Origin: Planctomycetaceae bacterium
GTDB taxonomy: Bacteria > Planctomycetota > Planctomycetia > Pirellulales > Pirellulaceae
NCBI GenBank assembly: GCA_002708345.1
Contig: PANG01000021.1
Location: forward strand, 1 to 15,564
Direction: 5' to 3'
DNA length: 15,564 bases
Each line of letters begins with the position of its first letter. The stretch's first letter is position 1. Below the pieces are notes generated by a model, which was not told the DNA's origin, made no database searches, and was given only the letters and a program-made list of their open reading frames with translations. Position numbers and translations under genes: made by a program. This document shows positions 6,069 to 13,310 of this stretch, in pieces.

Positions 6069-7345
6069 GTGAAAGTGCCCTCTTCTGGCTGGGAGTGCTT
6101 GGCTGGGTGGCCACGGTCGTTGGAGCGATCGGGGCCCGCGTGCTGGATGATTTCTCGCGGCACGAGTTGAAGGAATACAGTCGTCACCATGGCCGACCTG
6201 CTTTTTTTCAGAAGGTGCTGACCTGGCATGACCGTGCTTCCCTGGCCGCGGAAACCCTGCTCTCGGTGGGGGTCATCCTGCTGCTGGTTGTCGGTGGCCG
6301 TTGGCTGCTGGAGTCCTCGCCCTCGGCCCTCTCCCTGGTCCTCCTGGTGCTGGCAGTACTGGCCACGATCGTCTGGATTCCAAGGGCGGTGGTACGAGTC
6401 TGGTCTGCACCGGTGATCTACCACACCTGGTATCTCTGGGTTGTGAACATGGTCGTCATGTGGCCGTTGACTTTTGGTGTCCATATCGTGGAAGAGGTGG
6501 TGCACCGGTTGGCTGGACGAGCCAATGACCAGGAGGACGAGGAGGAAGCTTTCGAGGAGGAGATTCGTGCCATCGTGACGGCGGGTCTCCAGGAAGGGCT
6601 GCTGGAAGAGGACGCCCGGGAGATGATCGAGAGCGTGATCGAGCTGGGAGATGCAGATGTCCGTGATATCATGACTCCCAGGAGCGAGGTCGATGCCCTG
6701 GAAGTGTCGCAGGGCTGGGACGAAATACTCCCCTTCGTGATCCGCTGTAAGCGAACTCGGATCCCGGTCTACAAGCGAACGCTCGATGAGATCGTCGGTA
6801 TTCTCTACGTCAAGGACCTGCTCCCGCGATTCGAGGTAAACGATCGACAGGAACAGGAACGATTGTCTGATATTTTGCGACCCGCCTGGTCGGTTCCGGC
6901 GACCAAGCCAGTGGATGAGTTGTTGCGGGAATTCCAGCGGACCCGCAACCACATGGCAATCGTTGTCGATGAATACCGGGCCCTGGCCGGCGTCGTGACG
7001 ATCGAGGATGCACTGGAGGAAATCGTTGGAGAGATTCATGATGAACATGAAGCGGATGAGGAGAGGGAGTTTGTCGTGGTGGATGAAAGCACCGTGGAAG
7101 TACTGGGACGGGCACACCTGGATGACCTCAACGAGAAACTTGCTTTCCAGCTTCCAGAGCCGGATGAATGTGATACGGTAGGGGGCCTGGTCATCCACCA
7201 GCTTGGTTATATTCCCGACGCCGACGAACAGCTGGTTATTGAGGACCTGCGTTTTACCATCCTGGAAGCTTCCAGCCGGCGAATTCGTCGCTTGCGGATT
7301 GAGCAGCTTGACGGGAACCAGGACGTGGCCGACAGGGCTTCCTGA
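6062..7345 (+). CDS. CNNM/CorC-type membrane protein with CBS pair (hemolysin-like family)
   Basis: A 427-residue inner-membrane protein of the family annotated as hemolysin-like or CorC/CNNM, implicated in divalent cation (Mg2+/Co2+) handling. Order of parts: membrane segments at about 5-25, 65-82, 88-108 and 122-142 (a divergent DUF21-like region); an acidic stretch at 155-170 (QEDEEEAFEEE); a CBS pair at 200-325, containing DIMTPRSEV, RTRIPVYKRT, VGILYVKDLL and VVDEYRALAGVVTIEDALEE; and a C-terminal CorC/HlyC domain at 340-410 (VEVLGRAHLDDLN, DTVGGLVIHQLGYIP). The GTG start follows AAGGAG (6046-6051) by 10 bases and overlaps the ybeY end. The phoH-ybeY-CorC-type order is common in bacteria. 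The membrane region is less typical than the rest; transport activity is not shown by sequence alone. Confidence 0.9.
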   Translation: MLSESALFWLGVLGWVATVVGAIGARVLDDFSRHELKEYSRHHGRPAFFQKVLTWHDRASLAAETLLSVGVILLLVVGGRWLLESSPSALSLVLLVLAVLATIVWIPRAVVRVWSAPVIYHTWYLWVVNMVVMWPLTFGVHIVEEVVHRLAGRANDQEDEEEAFEEEIRAIVTAGLQEGLLEEDAREMIESVIELGDADVRDIMTPRSEVDALEVSQGWDEILPFVIRCKRTRIPVYKRTLDEIVGILYVKDLLPRFEVNDRQEQERLSDILRPAWSVPATKPVDELLREFQRTRNHMAIVVDEYRALAGVVTIEDALEEIVGEIHDEHEADEEREFVVVDESTVEVLGRAHLDDLNEKLAFQLPEPDECDTVGGLVIHQLGYIPDADEQLVIEDLRFTILEASSRRIRRLRIEQLDGNQDVADRAS

Positions 7346-7391
7346 AGGGGAGCTGGAAGCGAAATTTCTCTTGAACCGGTGATCGCTCGTC

Positions 7392-8144
7392 ATGTCCCTC
7401 CAGAAAACCGACGCGATCGTGATTCGGCTGGTTGATTTCAGCGAGACCAGTTGCGTGGTAACACTTTTCAGCCGGGACTACGGGAAAATTGCCTCCCTGG
7501 CCAAGGGTGCCCGCCGCCCCAAGGGGCCCTTTGACTCTGCTCTTGACCTGCTCACCGTCTGTCGAATAGTCTTCCTCCACAAATCATCGGATGCGCTTGA
7601 TATCTTGACGGAAGCGAAGATGGTGAGCCGGTTTCGATCGGCCGCCACTAGCCTCCCTCATTTGTATGCCGCCTACTACATTGCCGAGTTGCTGGATGCA
7701 CTGACCGAAGAAGGGGATCCCCACGAGGAGCTCTTCGAGGCAGCACTTTCAGCGATCACGGCCCTGGATGAACTGGCGGACGTGGGTGCCACGGTGGTTC
7801 GGTTTGAATTGGCAACTCTCCGTATCCTCGGCCATTTGCCGTCGGTCGACTTCTGCACCGGTTGTGGAGTGGAAGTGGCGGGAAATGGACGGGTCGCGTT
7901 TGGCCAGTTGAGCGGCGGTATCCTTTGTGGACAGTGCCGCGAGGGCCAGTCGCACGTGCTGGGAGTGAGCCAGGAGGTACTTCACGCGATTCGAGAGACA
8001 AGTAGTTCGGACCAGGTGACACCGCCACTGGATGACCAGGTTCGGGGTGAATTGCGTGGCGTGATGAATCAGTATATTGCCCACCTGATGGGTCGCCGAC
8101 CAAGGATGCAGCGTTTCTTGAATGCGGCAGGCCAGGTCGGTTAG
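7392..8144 (+). CDS. recO: DNA repair protein RecO
   Basis: Recombination mediator of the RecFOR pathway that helps load RecA on SSB-coated single-stranded DNA. The 250-residue length is typical. It has an N-terminal OB-fold (residues 1-80: TDAIVIRLVDFSETSCVVTLFSRDYGK, with GARRPKGPFDSAL typical of RecO), a helical middle, and a four-cysteine zinc site at Cys155/158 (CTGC) and Cys179/182 (CGQC). The ATG at 7392 begins the conserved fold directly, although no clear Shine-Dalgarno precedes it. It lies 46 bp after the CBS protein gene and 32 bp before the BamD-like gene, in the same direction, so shared transcription is likely. Confidence 0.94.
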   Translation: MSLQKTDAIVIRLVDFSETSCVVTLFSRDYGKIASLAKGARRPKGPFDSALDLLTVCRIVFLHKSSDALDILTEAKMVSRFRSAATSLPHLYAAYYIAELLDALTEEGDPHEELFEAALSAITALDELADVGATVVRFELATLRILGHLPSVDFCTGCGVEVAGNGRVAFGQLSGGILCGQCREGQSHVLGVSQEVLHAIRETSSSDQVTPPLDDQVRGELRGVMNQYIAHLMGRRPRMQRFLNAAGQVG

Positions 8145-8176
8145 AAGAACGAACGAGCTGGAAGAAGAGGAAAAGG

Positions 8177-9499
8177 ATGTCCTCCAGAAGTGAACAGATT
8201 GTGCGTTATGGTTGCCGGCTCGTGCCACTGCTGGTACTGCTGCCGTGGCTGGGAGGATGCTTCCTCTCTTCTTATCAAGCGGATCGCGCATTGGAACGAC
8301 AAGAGAAGCTGGCAAATCCGCCACAGGGCTTTGGGCTTGTCCTGCCCCCGGAACAAGAGAGTGCGGAGAGTGCGGAGAGAGCACGAGAAGGGGCTGTGGC
8401 AGATCAGGAGCTCGGGGAACCTCACTGGTCAGACCGTCTGACCTCGGCGCTCGAGTCCCTTACCGATCCCCAGGAGGACCATGGCCTGGCTCGTCGCCTG
8501 TTCCGTGAGGCGGAGCAGCACTACAACCGTGCCGCACGTTTACGTGGTGCTGCTATCTCCAGGGAGAAGCTGGAAGTGGCCGGGGAACTGTACCTGGATG
8601 CGGCAGGCCTGTACACGCAGTCAGCAGAGAACTGGACCGATTCCGCCCTGCAGGAGGATGCCCGCTACATGGCCGGGGAGAGTTATTTCTTCATCGATTA
8701 TTATGACAAGGCGAATGAGAGCTACGAGAAGTTGCTGGAGGATTACCCGAACTCCAGGTACATGGATGTTGTCCAGCGGCGACGGTTCGCAATCGCGGAC
8801 TTCTGGTTGAAGGATGCGGAAGTTAATCCCCGCTCCGTGTTCGCCTTTAATTTCATCGACAAGAAGTTCCCGCTTCGTGACAACCTGGAGGAGGCGATTC
8901 GGATCTTTGACAAGATCCGCCTGGAGGATCCTTCCGGAAAGATCGCTGATGATGCGACCATGGCCGCCGCCCTGGCACTGGTAAAGAGGGGGGAATACGA
9001 GCGGGCGGATCAATTCCTCACGGACCTTCGCAAGACCTTTCCCAGCAGTGATCACCAGTTCATGGCACATTACCTGGGAATCCATGTCAAGCTGCGGAGT
9101 TACCTGGGACCCCAGTATTCAGGGGTCGTGATTGACGAAGCAGAAAAGCTGGTCGACCGGCTTCGTCGCCAGTTTCCCTCGGAGGAAAGAGACTACCGCC
9201 AGGAGATCAACCGCATGCATGCCGAGGTTCGTTTCCGGCTGGCTGAGCGGGAATGGACAGTGGCTAAGTTCTATGATCGACGTAATGAGATTGGTGCAGC
9301 ACGGCTCTATTACACGGCCGTTCTTCATGACTATCCAGACACGCCGTTCGCCGAGCGGGCAATCGGACGACTCAAGGAAGTGGAGGATATGCCCGCCAAG
9401 CCGCCCCAGCGACTGACCTGGCTGGTGGACCTGTTCCCGGTGGAAGATCCCGCCCGTCCGCTGCTCAATAATGATGATGCAGGTAGTTATGAACCCTGA
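8177..9499 (+). CDS. bamD: BamD/YfiO-like outer-membrane assembly lipoprotein with TPR-type helices
   Basis: Predicted lipoprotein of the BamD/YfiO type, which in proteobacteria is part of the beta-barrel assembly machine on the periplasmic face of the outer membrane. The N-terminus is a lipoprotein signal: basic start, hydrophobic VPLLVLLPWLGG, then Cys28 (lipobox LGGC), with no Asp at +2, consistent with outer-membrane sorting. A low-complexity linker (40-100) is followed by helical TPR-like units, notably 110-200 (AGLYTQSAENWTDSALQEDA, then GESYFFIDYYDKANESYEKL and LEDYPNSRYMD), 230-290 and 330-405 (ARLYYTAVLHDYPDTPFAERA). At 440 residues it is much longer than E. coli BamD (about 245), so the exact orthology is uncertain; another tetratricopeptide lipoprotein is possible. 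AGAGGAAAAGG precedes the ATG. The lptE start overlaps its end. Confidence 0.78.
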   Translation: MSSRSEQIVRYGCRLVPLLVLLPWLGGCFLSSYQADRALERQEKLANPPQGFGLVLPPEQESAESAERAREGAVADQELGEPHWSDRLTSALESLTDPQEDHGLARRLFREAEQHYNRAARLRGAAISREKLEVAGELYLDAAGLYTQSAENWTDSALQEDARYMAGESYFFIDYYDKANESYEKLLEDYPNSRYMDVVQRRRFAIADFWLKDAEVNPRSVFAFNFIDKKFPLRDNLEEAIRIFDKIRLEDPSGKIADDATMAAALALVKRGEYERADQFLTDLRKTFPSSDHQFMAHYLGIHVKLRSYLGPQYSGVVIDEAEKLVDRLRRQFPSEERDYRQEINRMHAEVRFRLAEREWTVAKFYDRRNEIGAARLYYTAVLHDYPDTPFAERAIGRLKEVEDMPAKPPQRLTWLVDLFPVEDPARPLLNNDDAGSYEP

Positions 9500-10040
9500 C
9501 CCTGGCACCATGAATCGAGCGCTACGAATCCCGGCCTTGTTTCTGTTTCTGCTGGCCATGTCCGGTTGTGCGGGTTACCAGCTGGGAGTCGATTCACTTT
9601 ACCGGCCGGATGTGAAGACAGTCCATGTTCCGATCTTCCAGTCGGACAGTTACCGGCGAGGACTGGGGGAACAGCTTACCGAGGCGGTGGTCAAGCAGAT
9701 CGAGTCACGAACGCCCTACAAGGTGGTCTCCCGTTCCGACGCGGATAGCCAGCTCAACGGGAAAATCCTCTACCAGCGCAAGCGTGTGCTGGCAGAAAAC
9801 TCTTTCGATGAACCCCGCGACCTTGAGACAGAGATCGTGGTGGAGGTTTCCTGGATTGACCGCCAGGGAGATGCCCTGATGCAACGTGTCGCGGGACCCT
9901 CCGAACCAGCAGTTCCTCTTCGCATTGGGCAGGCTGTCAACTTCGTTCCCGAATCAGGTCAATCACTGGCGACAGCTCACCAGGAAGCAACCCAGAAGCT
10001 GGCCCGGCAGATTGTCGACCAGATGGAACTTCGCTGGTGA
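9489..10040 (+). CDS. lptE: LptE family LPS-assembly lipoprotein
   Basis: Predicted outer-membrane lipoprotein that plugs the LptD barrel during lipopolysaccharide insertion. The signal peptide ALRIPALFLFLLAMSGC ends in the lipobox MSGC (Cys27), followed at once by AGYQLG, the hallmark start of mature LptE-type proteins. The mature part, with VKTVHVPIFQSDSYRRGL, LTEAVVKQIES, TPYKVVS, ADSQLNGKIL and EIVVEVSW, follows the family pattern. The length, 183 residues, fits. The ATG at 9489 has AGG about 5 bases upstream and overlaps the bamD-like gene by 11 bases; ATG 9510 would also give a full signal peptide. The neighbouring BamD-like gene suggests a small envelope-assembly module. The fold is weakly conserved in sequence, so the call rests on the lipobox, the GYQL motif and context. 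Confidence 0.82.
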   Translation: MNPDPGTMNRALRIPALFLFLLAMSGCAGYQLGVDSLYRPDVKTVHVPIFQSDSYRRGLGEQLTEAVVKQIESRTPYKVVSRSDADSQLNGKILYQRKRVLAENSFDEPRDLETEIVVEVSWIDRQGDALMQRVAGPSEPAVPLRIGQAVNFVPESGQSLATAHQEATQKLARQIVDQMELRW

Positions 10041-10080
10041 AGCGTTTTCGCTGCCAGCGGCGCGTGCTAAGCTGCATGGC

Positions 10081-10941
10081 ATGGTTGCTTCTCTCTCCTC
10101 GTGTTGGCAGTTGCGTTCGCGCAGCCTTCAGTTCAGTTCGCTTCCCTGCCTGATGGGGATCATCAATGTCACCCCGGATAGTTTTTCTGACGGGGGACAG
10201 TTCTTCGATACCCGCAAGGCGGTCCGGCAGGGATTGCAGCTGGCAGAGGCGGGAGCAGCAATCCTGGATATTGGCGGCGAGAGTACACGGCCGGGTTCCG
10301 AACCGGTCGAACTGGCAGAGGAACTGGACCGGGTCCTGCCAGTGGTCGAGGAACTGCGCCGGCAACTGGAGATCCCGCTGTCGATTGACACCTCCAAGGC
10401 AGAAGTTGCTCGCCAGGCTGTTGAGCTGGGAGCCGAGATCATTAACGACGTGACCGGGCTGGAGGGAGATCCCGGGATGCTGGAAGTTGCCCTGCAGAGT
10501 GGCGCGGGAATCTGTGCGATGCACATGCAGGGGAATCCGCTCACGATGCAGGCCGAACCACGCTATGACGATGTGGTGGCAGATATTTCTCGCTATCTTG
10601 CAGGTCGTCGCGATGCGCTGCTGGAGGCCGGAATTGAACTGTCACGAATCTGCCTCGATCCGGGAATTGGATTTGGCAAGACCCACGAGCACAACTTGCA
10701 GCTGGTACGCGAGTGTGGACAATTTCACCAGCTGGGGTGTCCGCTTCTGGTAGGCCATTCTCGAAAGGGATTTATCGGCAGGGTGCTTGGAGACAAGGAA
10801 CTGGACCGGACAGCGGGAACCGTGGGGACTGCACTCTGGCTTGCCCAACAGGGGATCCAGGTGATCCGCGTCCACGACGTGGCGGCAGTGCAGCAGGCAC
10901 TGCTCCTGTTTGCCGCAAGCGGTGGCCTGGACCCGGCCTAG
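10081..10941 (+). CDS. folP: Dihydropteroate synthase
   Basis: Folate biosynthesis: condenses p-aminobenzoate with the pterin diphosphate to form dihydropteroate (the sulfonamide target). The 286-residue product shows all the loops of this TIM barrel: MGIINVTPDSFSDGGQFF (25-42), AAILDIGGESTRPGSEPV (59-76), PLSIDTSKAEVA (99-110), EIINDVTGLEGD (119-130), CAMHMQGNP (145-153), RICLDPGIGFGK (189-200), LLVGHSRKGFIGR (222-234) and IRVHDV (262-267). ATG 10081 is the first in-frame ATG that gives a normal N-terminus. The open frame extends upstream through lptE, which is a shadow, and no Shine-Dalgarno is visible, so the start is the weakest part. It lies 40 bp after lptE. Confidence 0.95.
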   Translation: MVASLSSCWQLRSRSLQFSSLPCLMGIINVTPDSFSDGGQFFDTRKAVRQGLQLAEAGAAILDIGGESTRPGSEPVELAEELDRVLPVVEELRRQLEIPLSIDTSKAEVARQAVELGAEIINDVTGLEGDPGMLEVALQSGAGICAMHMQGNPLTMQAEPRYDDVVADISRYLAGRRDALLEAGIELSRICLDPGIGFGKTHEHNLQLVRECGQFHQLGCPLLVGHSRKGFIGRVLGDKELDRTAGTVGTALWLAQQGIQVIRVHDVAAVQQALLLFAASGGLDPA

Positions 10942-10976
10942 GCTGTGAACCAGGCCCGCCTGTCGTTCTTCTGCCA

Positions 10977-11005
10977 TTGACCCAGCACGGTGATTGCAAG
11001 ATACT
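10977..11005 (+). promoter_or_regulatory. Candidate promoter upstream of proA
   Basis: TTGACC (10977-10982) and GATACT (11000-11005) are separated by 17 bp in the 135-bp gap between folP and proA. The -35 hexamer is the same as those proposed for rpsB and purA. The predicted start near 11012 leaves a leader of about 65 nt before the proA ATG. Confidence 0.42.
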
Positions 11006-11076
11006 TCGCCGCCGGTCAATATGGCCATGGACAGCTGTTTTTGCCTGTTTTAACGAGAACCCGGGTGAGGATTTTC

Positions 11077-12348
11077 ATGTCGGCCGTGGAACATAACCTG
11101 GAGCAGTACTGCCAGCAGATGGCTGCTGCTGCGCGGGCCGCTGCGGTCGAACTGGAGCAGGTTCCGGGCGAGATTCGTAATCACTGGTTGATCGAATCCG
11201 CCTGCCAGTTACGTGAGCGATCAAGCCAGATCATGGCAGCCAATGCCGAGGATATCGCCATGGCACCCGGTTTTGGGCTGACCGATGCCCAGGTTGACCG
11301 CCTGCGACTGGATGCCGACCGGATTGAAGGGATTGCCGCCAGCATGGAGGAGATTGCCAGCTTGGCGGACCCGGTGGGTGAGGTGATCGAGACCAGCGTG
11401 CGCCCCAACGGGCTGGAAATCTCGCGAATCCGTGTTCCGCTGGGAGTCGTCTTTTTTATCTATGAATCCCGCCCGAACGTGACGGCCGATGCCGCGGCGA
11501 TCTGCCTGAAGAGTGGGAATGCCGTGATTCTTCGGGGAGGCAAGGAAGCAGCCCACTCCAGCCGTGCGATCGTGGAGATCCTCTCGGAGGTTGCTGCTCC
11601 GCTTGGAATTCCCGCGGATGCGGTCCAGCTGGTGGGAACCAGTGACCGCGATGCAGTTGGGTATTTCCTGGGATTGAGCGAATCGATTGACGTGGCCATT
11701 CCACGGGGTGGTGAGAGCCTGATTCGACGTGTCGCCGAGGAGGCGACGATGCCGGTCATCAAGCACTTTAGCGGGAACTGCCATGTCTATGTCGACCAGG
11801 CAGCAGACCTGGAAATGGCAAAGTCGATCACGGTGAATTCCAAGTGCCAGAGGCTGGGGGTCTGTAACGCGTGTGAATCACTGCTGGTACACGAGGCAAT
11901 TGCCGACACATTCCTGCCAGCTGTTTCGGAAGTGCTTGGTGCAGAGGGGATTGAAATCCGGGGTGACGAACGGACCTGCCAGCTGGTACCCGCCGCAGTA
12001 AAAGCTGAAGAGGATGATTATTTTACCGAGTACCTGGGACCGATTATCGCTGTCCGGGTTGTTGATTCGCTCGAGCAGGCAATTCTGCATATCAACCACT
12101 ATGGTTCGCAACATACCGATGCCATTGTCAGTGGAGATGTGTCGGCAGCAAGGGAATTCCTTGCACGTGTGGATAGTGCGGCGGTGATGGTCAATGCGAG
12201 TACCCGCTTTAACGATGGTGGCGAGTTTGGACTGGGAGCGGAGATCGGGATCAGTACGGACAAGTTTCACGCTCGCGGGCCATGTGGACTGAAGGAACTG
12301 ACAACGTACAAGTACACCTGTGTGGGAGATGGACAGGTGCGTGGCTAG
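11077..12348 (+). CDS. proA: Gamma-glutamyl phosphate reductase (glutamate-5-semialdehyde dehydrogenase)
   Basis: Second step of proline synthesis: NADPH-dependent reduction of gamma-glutamyl phosphate to glutamate-5-semialdehyde, in the cytoplasm. The 423-residue protein matches the family length. Motifs are [18 protein letters not shown] (119-136), [16 protein letters not shown] (143-158), the catalytic cysteine Cys263 in [21 protein letters not shown], and [20 protein letters not shown] followed by [16 protein letters not shown]. The ATG start is supported by TGAGGA 5 bases upstream. The partner proB (glutamate 5-kinase) is not in the window. A candidate promoter precedes it, so it may form a separate unit with fliM. 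Confidence 0.97.
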   Translation: MSAVEHNLEQYCQQMAAAARAAAVELEQVPGEIRNHWLIESACQLRERSSQIMAANAEDIAMAPGFGLTDAQVDRLRLDADRIEGIAASMEEIASLADPVGEVIETSVRPNGLEISRIRVPLGVVFFIYESRPNVTADAAAICLKSGNAVILRGGKEAAHSSRAIVEILSEVAAPLGIPADAVQLVGTSDRDAVGYFLGLSESIDVAIPRGGESLIRRVAEEATMPVIKHFSGNCHVYVDQAADLEMAKSITVNSKCQRLGVCNACESLLVHEAIADTFLPAVSEVLGAEGIEIRGDERTCQLVPAAVKAEEDDYFTEYLGPIIAVRVVDSLEQAILHINHYGSQHTDAIVSGDVSAAREFLARVDSAAVMVNASTRFNDGGEFGLGAEIGISTDKFHARGPCGLKELTTYKYTCVGDGQVRG

Positions 12349-12400
12349 ACAGGTGGCGTTACCTGCAAACACTGGAATCATCCAGGGAGGGATGAGAATC

Positions 12401-13309
12401 GTGGAAAAACCAGAAAAATCTGACGGGCAACTTGTCGAATCGCTCGTCCGCATGCATACGGAAATACTCCAGCCGTTGGAGTTGGTGCTTGCCGAACTGC
12501 TTCGCTGTCCCCTTCGTCTCTCCCTGCTTTCCATCGATCGGCGACGTTTTTCCGACAGTATTGTCCACGCCAGCACCCCCTGCTGCAGCATGCAGTTGAA
12601 ACTGCCTGGGACGACGGAGAGCTGGATGGTGGACATGGGGCCCTGCCTGGTGCTTCCAGTTGCCCATCGCCTGCTGGGTGGGAATACCAGTATCCAGTTA
12701 AAGCCGGATCGATCCTTCACTCCACTGGAACGGCGACTGATGAGGTGTATTGTACGGCCCCTGGCGAGCTTGCTTCAGCAGCAATGGGCTGCCATCCTGC
12801 CCGGACCACTGGAAATGGTGGAGGAGACGGCAGCGAGTCGCTGGCTGGCTGCAGAGGATGAGGTTTACCAGGTGGTATTTTCCCTGTCGCTGCAGCAGCA
12901 CCAGGGACTGATGACGCTCTGCATGCCGTCGACGATGCTCGATGCAGTCGCGGATGCGGTTGTGAACTGGAAACCCCCGGCAGAGGCTTCCCCGGAGCAG
13001 CAGAGCGAACAGGAGAGCGAGCTGGCAAGGTCACCTGACGAGGTCCAGCTCAGCGTGCATCTGCCGACGGTGGAGATTGGCCATCAGGAAATCGAGCAAC
13101 TGCTGGTTGGCGAAATTCTTCATACCGGGATCGCCGCCGATGGACCGCTGGAATTACACCTCGACGGGATCCCTCAGTACCAGTCGGAGGCCGGACAGGT
13201 GGATGGCAAGCTTGCCGTGCGGATCACCGGACCTGCCGACCCGGGGTTGGCCAACGATGAGCTGTCCGAGAACGAGGCTCCCCCCAGCGTCGAGAAAGCG
13301 GCTGATTAG
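12401..13309 (+). CDS. fliM: Flagellar motor switch protein FliM (lacking the CheY-binding N-terminus)
   Basis: FliM forms the C-ring of the flagellar motor switch on the cytoplasmic side. With this start it has 302 residues. The CheC-like middle domain is clear: HTEILQPLELVLAELLRCPL near the N-terminus, VDMGPCLVLPVAHRLLGG (77-94), SFTPLERRLMRCIVRPL (105-121), QQWAAILPG and HQGLMTLCMPSTML. A Glu/Gln/Ser-rich linker (about 193-213) leads to a SpoA/FliN-like C-terminal domain (215-275: VQLSVHLPTVEIGHQEIEQL, LVGEILHTG, LHLDGIPQYQSE, GQVDGKLAVRI). Upstream of the middle domain there is no EIDALL-type CheY-binding motif. GTG 12401 has AGGGAGG 10 bases upstream; ATG 12392 is in frame but only 1 base from it. 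No other flagellar gene lies nearby. A related SpoA-domain protein is possible but less likely. Confidence 0.87.
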   Translation: MEKPEKSDGQLVESLVRMHTEILQPLELVLAELLRCPLRLSLLSIDRRRFSDSIVHASTPCCSMQLKLPGTTESWMVDMGPCLVLPVAHRLLGGNTSIQLKPDRSFTPLERRLMRCIVRPLASLLQQQWAAILPGPLEMVEETAASRWLAAEDEVYQVVFSLSLQQHQGLMTLCMPSTMLDAVADAVVNWKPPAEASPEQQSEQESELARSPDEVQLSVHLPTVEIGHQEIEQLLVGEILHTGIAADGPLELHLDGIPQYQSEAGQVDGKLAVRITGPADPGLANDELSENEAPPSVEKAAD

Positions 13310-13310
13310 C

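Noticed and set aside
5921..7393. Open frame of 490 codons on the minus strand opposite the CBS protein gene
   Set aside because: Composition is rich in His, Pro, Gln and Arg with no domain pattern, and it covers the certain sense gene fully; a shadow frame.
10924..10956. GGCCTGG/CCAGGCC inverted repeat across the folP stop as a terminator
   Set aside because: The 19-base loop and missing U-tract make it unconvincing.
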